A stretch of 64,000 nucleotides of DNA, taken from the NCBI GenBank assembly GCA_965262175.1, contig CBDHES010000010.1:186001-250000 (forward strand), given 5' to 3'. A model generated the notes under the pieces. The model was not told the DNA's origin and made no database searches. It saw nothing but the letters and a program-made list of their open reading frames with translations. Within the stretch, counting starts at the first letter, position 1. Each line of letters begins with the position of its first letter. Shown piece after piece: positions 56,411 to 64,000 of the stretch. The stretch is from CADEDH01 sp965262175. GTDB taxonomy: Bacteria; Actinomycetota; Acidimicrobiia; Acidimicrobiales; SZUA-35. The position numbers were made by a program, and so were the translations under genes.

Positions 56411-58266
56411 CAGCTCCCGCCCCCGGCCGCCGGCACGTCCCGGAGGCGGTCGCCGGTCGGGCCGTGGCCATTGCCGTCGGTCGGGCCGACGTGGCCCGGG
56501 CCACCGGAGCCGTTGCCGGCCGTCGGATCGCCGGTCGCCAGCACCTGGCGGTAGCGGGCGTTGGTCGCCAGGAGCTCGTCGTGGGTGCCCTCGGCCGCGA
56601 CCCGGCCCCCGTCGAGCAACACCACCCGGTCGGCGAGCGCCACCGTCGCCGGCCGGTGGGCGATCACGATCGTGGTTCGGCGACCGATCACCTCGCTCAG
56701 GGCATCGCGGATCTCGTGTTCCTTGGTCGGGTCGACGGCCGACGTGGCGTCGTCGAGCACCACGACCCGAGGGTCGCCGAGGAGAGCCCGGGCGATGGCC
56801 AGCCGTTGACGTTGACCGCCCGACAACGAGTAGCCCCGTTCGCCGAGCAGCGTGTCGTACCCCGACTCCAACTCGATGATGAAGTCGTGGGCCCCGGCCA
56901 GGCGGGCCGCTCGCTCGATCCGCTCCTGGGAGGCGCCTGGCTCGGCGAAGGCGATGTTGTCGGCCACCGAGGAGCTGAAGAGGAACGTGTCCTCGAACAC
57001 GATGCCGACCGCACGGCGGAGCTCGGCCAGCTCGATGTCCCGAACGTCGACCCCGTCGAGGCGGATCGACCCGCCGGTCACGTCGTAGAAGCGGGGCAGG
57101 AGGCGGGCGATGGTCGACTTGCCGGAGCCGGTCGCACCGACGATGGCCACCGTCTCTCCCGGCTCGATGACCAGGTCCAACCGGTCGAGAACGAGCCGGT
57201 CTGGAGCATGGTCGCCGTCGCCGCTCCGGTCGGTGCGTTGGTGCTCGGGCTCATAGCCGAAGCTCACGGCGTCGAGCTCGACCCGGCCTCGGCGATCGCC
57301 ATCGGGCAGGGCGACCGGTTCCCGGGGATCGACGATCGTCGGCTCGGTGGCCAGGACCGTCTGGATCCGCTGGCCGGCCGCCGACGCCCGTTGGGAGGCC
57401 GAGATGATCATCCCCAGCATCCGCAGCGGCTGGATCAGCATGGCGACGTAGATGTTGAAGCTGACGAGTTGGCCGACCGTCATCGAACCGTCGATGACCA
57501 GCTGGCCGCCCCGCCACAACACGAGGATGAGGCCGATGTTGGGCAGGAGCTCGATGGCCGGCAGGTGGATCGATCGGACCCGAGCGGCGGCCATCGACTG
57601 GTCATAGACGTCGTCGGCCTCGACCGACAGGCGGTCTCGTTGGAGGCGCTCGGCCCCGAATCCCTTGACCACCCGAACCCCGGCGACCGACTCCTCGACG
57701 ACCGATGCCAGCTGGGCCGACTCGTTCTGGATACCCATCACCGCGGGGTGGAGCCGCTGCCCGAACCGTCGGCCCAGGACGTTGACCAACGGCAGGAAGG
57801 CGAGGGCCAGGATCGTCAATCCGACGTCGGTCGCCAGCAGCAGGGCCGTCACGGCCAGGACCACCACCAGGTTTCCGAACGTGATGGGCAGCATCATGTG
57901 GACGTTCTGGAACTGTTGGAGATCGGTGTTGGCCCGGCTCATCAGGTCGCCGGTCTGAACCCGGTCGTGGTAGCCGAAGTGGAGCCGCTGGGCGTGGGTG
58001 AACAGCCGGTTCCGGTAGTGGGCTTCGACCCGGCGAGCGTTCCGGAACGCCCAGTAGCGCCGCATGCCGGTGAAGGTGCCGGATACGACGCCGGCTGCGG
58101 CGATCACCAACCCCCAGCCGATCAGGGAGCCGTCGCCGGCGATGCCCGTGTCGATGGCCCGCTGGACCAACCACGGGACGGCCACCCGGCCAGCGGTCCA
58201 GGCCAGGGCGGCGATGACCCCGACGACGAGGCCCAGCCATTCCCGCCGAATCGACTGGCCGACCAA
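56410..58266 (-). CDS. ABC exporter half-transporter, degenerate-site subunit
   Basis: At least 618 residues: six helices then ATPase with Walker A VGATGSGKST, signature LSGGQRQRLAIARALL and Walker B VVVLDDATSAVD, where Asp replaces the catalytic Glu. The annotated start is TTG at 58266, but the frame stays coding-like upstream (ATTEASKADGWR) back to a TAA at about 58359 without any ATG, GTG or TTG; a CTG at 58350 or non-standard start is possible. First gene of the exporter pair. Confidence 0.9.
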   Translation of the reverse strand: MVGQSIRREWLGLVVGVIAALAWTAGRVAVPWLVQRAIDTGIAGDGSLIGWGLVIAAAGVVSGTFTGMRRYWAFRNARRVEAHYRNRLFTHAQRLHFGYHDRVQTGDLMSRANTDLQQFQNVHMMLPITFGNLVVVLAVTALLLATDVGLTILALAFLPLVNVLGRRFGQRLHPAVMGIQNESAQLASVVEESVAGVRVVKGFGAERLQRDRLSVEADDVYDQSMAAARVRSIHLPAIELLPNIGLILVLWRGGQLVIDGSMTVGQLVSFNIYVAMLIQPLRMLGMIISASQRASAAGQRIQTVLATEPTIVDPREPVALPDGDRRGRVELDAVSFGYEPEHQRTDRSGDGDHAPDRLVLDRLDLVIEPGETVAIVGATGSGKSTIARLLPRFYDVTGGSIRLDGVDVRDIELAELRRAVGIVFEDTFLFSSSVADNIAFAEPGASQERIERAARLAGAHDFIIELESGYDTLLGERGYSLSGGQRQRLAIARALLGDPRVVVLDDATSAVDPTKEHEIRDALSEVIGRRTTIVIAHRPATVALADRVVLLDGGRVAAEGTHDELLATNARYRQVLATGDPTAGNGSGGPGHVGPTDGNGHGPTGDRLRDVPAAGGGS

Positions 58267-58435
58267 CCGCCAGCCGTCGGCCTTCGACGCCTCGGTCGTC
58301 GCGACGGGGGCGGTGGCGGGGATGGAGACGGGGCCAGCGGTGGCGATCAGTCCGTTTTAGCGCTGGTTCCGATTGGACACGAACCCGATTCGGGACGGCG
58401 CCGATCGACCACCCTCAGTCTCGACGCCGAGAAAA

Positions 58436-58456
58436 GTTGCTAATGATGCACTCAAC
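58436..58456. promoter_or_regulatory. HAIR-like HspR site at dnaK
   Basis: GTTGCTA, 7 nt, ACTCAAC. The right half matches the ACTCAA(G) half of the actinobacterial HAIR operator (CTTGAGT-N7-ACTCAAG); the left half keeps only TTG. Spacing is exactly that of HAIR. It lies over the dnaK promoter spacer. Confidence 0.5.
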
Positions 58457-58466
58457 TATGTACCGT
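58437..58466 (+). promoter_or_regulatory. dnaK promoter
   Basis: TTGCTA (58437-58442), 18 bp, TACCGT (58461-58466). It leaves a leader of about 95 nt ending in AGGAGAG before the dnaK ATG, so this operon is not leaderless. Confidence 0.5.
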
Positions 58467-58569
58467 GTAGGGCACTGAGCTGGTAGACAAGGCAGAGCCG
58501 GCCCGCGAACCGAGGCCGAGCAGTCCCCGCTCGCAGCGGGGTCGTACCCCTTCACAGGAGAGAAATCAC

Positions 58570-60410
<1,841 letters not shown>

Positions 60411-60414
<4 letters not shown>

Positions 60415-61160
60415 CCGCCCACCAGCCCGGCAACCGGGCAGAACCGGCAGAGCCCGGTGATGCCGAGCCGAACTTCGATGCCGCCGAGGCCGCCGGCGTC
60501 GGCGGCATCACCTGGGCCGACGAGGTCCCCTCGGGCCACGCCTCGGCCGACCACGAGCCGGCCGAGGCCCCGGCCCCCGAAGGGGCGGCGGGTGCTCAGC
60601 ACGCCGCCGCCGACCCGGTCGAGGTCGACCCGTCGATGGCCGGCGCCCCGGCCGGCGGGATGCCGGCCGAGGGGGTGCCCCGCGATGAGGTGGAAGGGCC
60701 GGAGCCCGGCGCGCCGACCGTGACCGTCGAGGATCTCGTCGTCGACCTCGAGCGGGTCACCGCCGAGCGCGACCAGTACCTCGACGCCTCCCGCCGCCTC
60801 CAGGCCGAGTTCGAGAACTACCGCAAGGCGGTGGCCAAGCGGGAGGCCGAGGCCAAGGAACGGGCCAACGAGAACCTCGTGGCCCAGATCCTGCCGGTCC
60901 TCGACGCCTGCGACGGGGCCCTGGCCAGCGGCGCGACCGATGTCGAACCGGTCCGGAACACGCTGCTCGATGCGCTCGGCAAGCAGGGGCTGACCCGGAT
61001 CGACGATCAGGACGCCCCGTTCGATCCCGAGCGGCACGAAGCGGTCATGCACGAGCCCGACACCGAGAGCGGCGGCCCCGTCGTCGCCGAGGTCATGCGG
61101 GCCGGGTACAGCTGGAAGGGCCGCGTGGTCCGGCCGGCGATGGTCCGGGTGCGGGGCTGA
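60411..61160 (+). CDS. grpE: Nucleotide exchange factor GrpE
   Basis: 249 residues, long for GrpE. The conserved core is in the last 145 residues: SRRLQAEFENYRKAVAKREA, ILPVLDACDGALA and the beta domain ending YSWKGRVVRPAMVRV. The first 105 residues are an Ala/Pro/Glu/Asp-rich disordered extension. It releases ADP from DnaK. GTG start overlaps the dnaK stop (GTGA). Confidence 0.97.
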
Positions 61161-61194
61161 CGCCCCGCAACCCGGCCGAGATCGAGGACGAGAG

Positions 61195-62307
61195 ATGCCA
61201 CAACACGATTGGTTGGACAAGGACTTCTACAAGATCCTCGGCGTGTCTGCGGACGTGTCGGAGAAGGACCTGACCAAGGCCTACCGCAAGCTGGCCCGGC
61301 AGTACCATCCCGACGCCAACCCCGACGACCCCAAGGCCGAGGAGCGGTTCAAGGAGGTCTCCGAGGCCTATGACGTGCTCGGCGATGTCGAGCGCCGCAA
61401 GGAGTACGACGAGATCCGTCGCCTCGGGCCGACCGGTGCCGGGGCCGGGTTCGGGCCCCGGAGCCCCGGGGCCGGCGGCTTCTCCTTCGACACCGGCGAC
61501 CTCTCCGACCTCCTCGGCGGCATGTTCGGCGGCGGACGCCGGACGACGGCTGGCACCGGGCCCCGCCGGGGCGACGACCTCGAAGCCGAGCTCCACCTCA
61601 GCTTCGATGAGGCCGTCGAAGGGGTGACGACATCGATCCACCTCACCTCCGACGCCGCCTGCTCGACCTGTAAGGGCTCCGGCTCGGCGCCCGGCACCAC
61701 CCCCGAGGTGTGCCCCCGATGTGATGGTCGGGGTGTCCTCGACGACAACCAGGGCTTCTTCTCCCTCAGCCAGCCGTGCGACCGGTGCGGCGGCCGAGGG
61801 AGGGTCGTGGTCGACCCCTGTCCCACGTGCCGGGGCAGCGGGATCGAGCGCAAGCCTCGGCAGGTCCGGGTCCGGATCCCGGCCGGGGTCAAGGACGGTC
61901 AGCGGATCCGGCTGAAGGGCCGGGGAACGCCGGGTCGCAACGGGGGCCCGGCCGGCGACCTCTACGTCGTGGTCGGCGTGAGTGGCCACAAGATGTTCGG
62001 CCGAAAGGGCAACCACCTCACGCTCGACCTGCCACTGAGCTTCAGCGAGGCGGCGCTCGGGGCCAATGTCAAGGTGCCAACCCTCGACGGTTCGACCGTC
62101 ACCCTGAAGATCGCCCCCGGCACCCCGAGCGGAAAGACGTTCCGGGTTCGGGGCCGGGGGGTGGCGTCGGCTGATGCGGTCGGTGACCTCCTGGTCACCG
62201 TGGTGGTCGACGTGCCGGGCGAGTTGACCGATGCCCAGCGCTCGGCGATCGAGGCGCTGGACGCAGCCACCACCTCGTCGCCCCGCGACCACCTCGGCGT
62301 GGGGTGA
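61195..62307 (+). CDS. dnaJ: Co-chaperone DnaJ
   Basis: 370 residues, type I. The J domain has DFYKILGVSADVSEKDLTKA and the YHPDAN (HPD) motif; a Gly-rich linker follows; four zinc-binding repeats are CSTCKGSG, CPRCDGRG, CDRCGGRG and CPTCRGSG; the C-terminal substrate domains are complete. It stimulates DnaK ATPase. The gene begins 34 bp after grpE. Confidence 0.98.
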   Translation: MPQHDWLDKDFYKILGVSADVSEKDLTKAYRKLARQYHPDANPDDPKAEERFKEVSEAYDVLGDVERRKEYDEIRRLGPTGAGAGFGPRSPGAGGFSFDTGDLSDLLGGMFGGGRRTTAGTGPRRGDDLEAELHLSFDEAVEGVTTSIHLTSDAACSTCKGSGSAPGTTPEVCPRCDGRGVLDDNQGFFSLSQPCDRCGGRGRVVVDPCPTCRGSGIERKPRQVRVRIPAGVKDGQRIRLKGRGTPGRNGGPAGDLYVVVGVSGHKMFGRKGNHLTLDLPLSFSEAALGANVKVPTLDGSTVTLKIAPGTPSGKTFRVRGRGVASADAVGDLLVTVVVDVPGELTDAQRSAIEALDAATTSSPRDHLGVG

Positions 62308-62344
62308 CCGGCGGCTCGGAGGCCGCCCTCGATAGGGAGATGAC

Positions 62345-62743
62345 ATGAGCGAGCAAGCCTTCGACCAACGGGCGGTCTACGTGATCTCGGTCGCCGCCGA
62401 GCTGGCCGGCGTCCACCCCCAGACCCTCCGCATCTATGAGCGCAAGGGTCTCGTGATGCCGGCCCGAACCGGGGGTGGCAGCCGTCGCTACAGCGACGCC
62501 GACATCGCCCAGCTCCAACGGATCCAACGCCTGACCGACGACGGCCTGAACCTGGCCGGCGTCAAGCGGGTCATCGAGCTGGAGGCCGAGGTGGTCCGGC
62601 TCCGGCAGGAGATCGCTGAGCTCCGGGAGTCGAGCGCCCGGGCGCTGGCCGACGTCGAGCGCCAACATCGGCGAGACCTGGTCCCGGTCAACCAGAGCGT
62701 GACGGTCTACCGCCGGGCTCCCCGCCGTCGTCGAGCCGACTGA
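62345..62743 (+). CDS. hspR: MerR-type heat-shock repressor HspR
   Basis: 132 residues. YVISVAAELAGVHPQTLRIY followed by ERKGLVMPARTGGGSRRYSD is the MerR winged helix; a coiled coil (VIELEAEVVRLRQEIAELRE) follows. In actinobacteria HspR binds HAIR operators and represses dnaK and clpB with DnaK as co-repressor. Candidate sites in this window lie at 58436 and 62773. The gene closes the dnaK operon. Confidence 0.95.
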   Translation: MSEQAFDQRAVYVISVAAELAGVHPQTLRIYERKGLVMPARTGGGSRRYSDADIAQLQRIQRLTDDGLNLAGVKRVIELEAEVVRLRQEIAELRESSARALADVERQHRRDLVPVNQSVTVYRRAPRRRRAD

Positions 62744-62772
62744 TTCCGGAACTTCTCTCTGATACACCCAAG

Positions 62773-62799
62773 AAACCTGACAATGCTGTTGTCAGGTTT
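62773..62799. promoter_or_regulatory. Perfect inverted repeat at clpB (candidate HspR operator)
   Basis: AAACCTGACA (62773-62782), 7 nt, TGTCAGGTTT (62790-62799): 10-bp perfect arms. The 7-nt spacing equals that of HAIR, but the arm sequence CCTGACA differs from CTTGAGT. The right arm covers the -35 box of clpB. It could also act as a terminator for the dnaK operon. Confidence 0.65.
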
Positions 62800-62817
62800 G
62801 CAACCTGTGGATAAACT
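62789..62817 (+). promoter_or_regulatory. clpB promoter, leaderless
   Basis: TTGTCA (62789-62794), 17 bp, TAAACT (62812-62817), then 6 nt to the ATG. The best-matching promoter in the window; spacing predicts transcription start at the ATG. Confidence 0.7.
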
Positions 62818-62823
62818 TGAACC

Positions 62824-64000
62824 ATGGCTGTCGATCCCAACAAGTGGACCATCAAGACCCAGGAGGCAGTGGCGGCCGCCATCGAGCGGGCCAAGGCCGA
62901 CTCCCACCCCGAAGTCACACCCGACCACCTGCTGGTCGCCCTGCTCGGGCAGGCCGAAGGGGTCGTGCTCCCGCTCCTGACCAAGGTCGAGCGTCCGATC
63001 GGGCCGCTTCGGGCCGCCACCGAGGAGGCGCTGACCGCCCTCGGCCGGGCCTACGGAACCGAGCCCCGCCTCTCCCGCCAGACCAACCGGGTCATCGACG
63101 ACGCCGACTCGGTACGGGCCGAGCTGGGCGATGAATACGTGTCGACCGAGCACCTGCTGCTCGGGCTGGCCAATCGGGACCCGGGTGGCGCCACCGCGGC
63201 CCGGATCGACGTCTCCCGCGACGAGCTCCTGGCCGCCCTCAAAGAGGTCCGAGGCTCCCACCGGGTCACCACCCAGACCCCCGAGGACCAGTTCCAGGCC
63301 CTCGAGCAGTACGGTCGCGACCTCACCGAGGATGCCCGCTCCGGCAAGCTCGACCCCGTCATCGGGCGGGACGGCGAGATCCGTCGGGTGATCCAGGTGC
63401 TGAGTCGTCGGACCAAGAACAACCCGGTGCTCATCGGCGAACCCGGTGTCGGCAAGACCGCCATCGTGGAAGGGCTGGCCCAGCGGATCGTTGAGGGCGA
63501 CGTGCCCGAGAGCCTCCGCAACCGCCGGCTGATCTCTCTCGACATCTCGGCCATGCTGGCCGGCGCCAAGTTCCGGGGTGAGTTCGAGGAGCGGCTCAAG
63601 GCCGTCCTCAAGGAGATCACCGACTCCGACGGTGAGGTCATCACGTTCATCGACGAGATGCACACCGTCGTCGGCACCGGCGCTGGAGGCGACTCGGCGA
63701 TGGACGCCTCGAACATGTTGAAGCCGATGCTGGCCCGCGGGGAGCTGCGGATGGTCGGCGCCACCACCCTCGACGAGTACCGCAAGTACGTCGAGAAGGA
63801 TCCCGCCCTCGAGCGCCGCTTCCAGCAGGTCCTCGTCGGGGAGCCGACCGTCGAGGACTCGATCGCCATCCTCCGGGGCCTCAAGGAGCGCTACGAGGTG
63901 CATCACGGTGTCCGAATCCAGGATTCGGCGCTGGTAGCGGCGGCGATGCTGTCCGATCGGTACGTCACCTCGCGGTTCCTGCCCGACAAGGCGATCGACC
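62824..64000 (+). CDS. clpB: Disaggregase ClpB, N-terminal part (runs off window)
   Basis: The first 392 codons of a gene of about 860. The N-domain (WTIKTQEAVAAAIERAKADS, VTPDHLLVALLGQ) is followed by AAA+ domain 1 with Walker A GEPGVGKTA near residue 207 and Walker B VITFIDEMHT. ClpB works with DnaK to dissolve aggregates. It has its own promoter and operator, 80 bp after hspR. Confidence 0.97.
   Translation, partial: MAVDPNKWTIKTQEAVAAAIERAKADSHPEVTPDHLLVALLGQAEGVVLPLLTKVERPIGPLRAATEEALTALGRAYGTEPRLSRQTNRVIDDADSVRAELGDEYVSTEHLLLGLANRDPGGATAARIDVSRDELLAALKEVRGSHRVTTQTPEDQFQALEQYGRDLTEDARSGKLDPVIGRDGEIRRVIQVLSRRTKNNPVLIGEPGVGKTAIVEGLAQRIVEGDVPESLRNRRLISLDISAMLAGAKFRGEFEERLKAVLKEITDSDGEVITFIDEMHTVVGTGAGGDSAMDASNMLKPMLARGELRMVGATTLDEYRKYVEKDPALERRFQQVLVGEPTVEDSIAILRGLKERYEVHHGVRIQDSALVAAAMLSDRYVTSRFLPDKAID

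Noticed and set aside
62773..62799. Treating the clpB dyad only as a terminator of the dnaK operon
   Set aside because: Its right arm coincides with the -35 box of a near-consensus promoter and only three T residues follow, so an operator explains it better, though both roles could coexist.

Overview
This window is high-GC (roughly 70%) actinobacterial DNA, about 60 genes at high density. The phylum rests on several points: the dnaK-grpE-dnaJ-hspR-clpB order with a MerR-type HspR; an LLM-class (F420-type) oxidoreductase and a TIGR03083/maleylpyruvate-isomerase-like DinB protein (mycothiol-linked family); an XRE-DUF5753 regulator beside a DUF397 protein; and a large membrane Fe-S reductase resembling mycobacterial Rv0338c. 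The mix of fused CaiB/BaiF CoA-transferases, sulfatase, P450 and Baeyer-Villiger-type monooxygenase would fit an environmental Acidimicrobiia-like lineage, but class level is inference.

Layout. 0-2.4 kb: end of a MacA/MacB-like export operon (adaptor, ATPase, permease) joined by 4-nt overlaps. 2.4-18.3 kb: single genes and small pairs, including an LLM oxidoreductase and VOC protein, serine hydrolase, cytochrome P450, alpha/beta hydrolase, adenylate cyclase-type protein, an ECF sigma factor with its membrane partner, MscS, GNAT, P-loop kinase, DUF2786 with proline racemase/hydroxyproline epimerase, SRPBCC, phosphoesterase and a flavin monooxygenase. 18.3-24.9 kb: a minus-strand catabolic cluster (fused CoA-transferase, DHA2 efflux pump, cupin, HpaB-type monooxygenase, DUF2848). 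25-34.9 kb: an orphan methyl-accepting protein, an ABM-SnoaL-SnoaL fusion, a secreted lectin-like multidomain protein, AraC and VOC proteins, an MFS transporter and a second MscS.

34.9-38.3 kb is a patch of decayed accessory DNA ending at tRNA-Gly(CCC): an intact antitoxin-like gene followed by a VapC cut to 45 residues, an ankyrin protein, an IS3 orfA stub abutting a DUF6228 3' end, a DUF6980-like gene and an integrase missing both ends. 38.4-51 kb returns to core and metabolic genes: sulfatase, a second fused CoA-transferase, dcd, PPOX, a flippase-like protein, Fe-S reductase, a PII protein, a metalloprotease and gpmI. 51-54.5 kb is a second accessory stretch: a 550-base region with no convincing gene, a double-DUF397 protein, an XRE-DUF5753 regulator and a frameshifted glycosyltransferase. 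54.5-58.3 kb is an asymmetric heterodimeric ABC exporter. 58.4-64 kb is the chaperone regulon: dnaK-grpE-dnaJ-hspR, then clpB, which runs off the end.

Two regulatory themes stand out. First, more than 20 genes carry a TANNNT-like -10 hexamer only 6-9 nt before the start codon and no Shine-Dalgarno sequence, which predicts widespread leaderless transcription. Second, clpB has a perfect 10-7-10 inverted repeat over its -35 box, while dnaK has only a half-conserved HAIR-like site; both are candidate targets of the HspR encoded between them.
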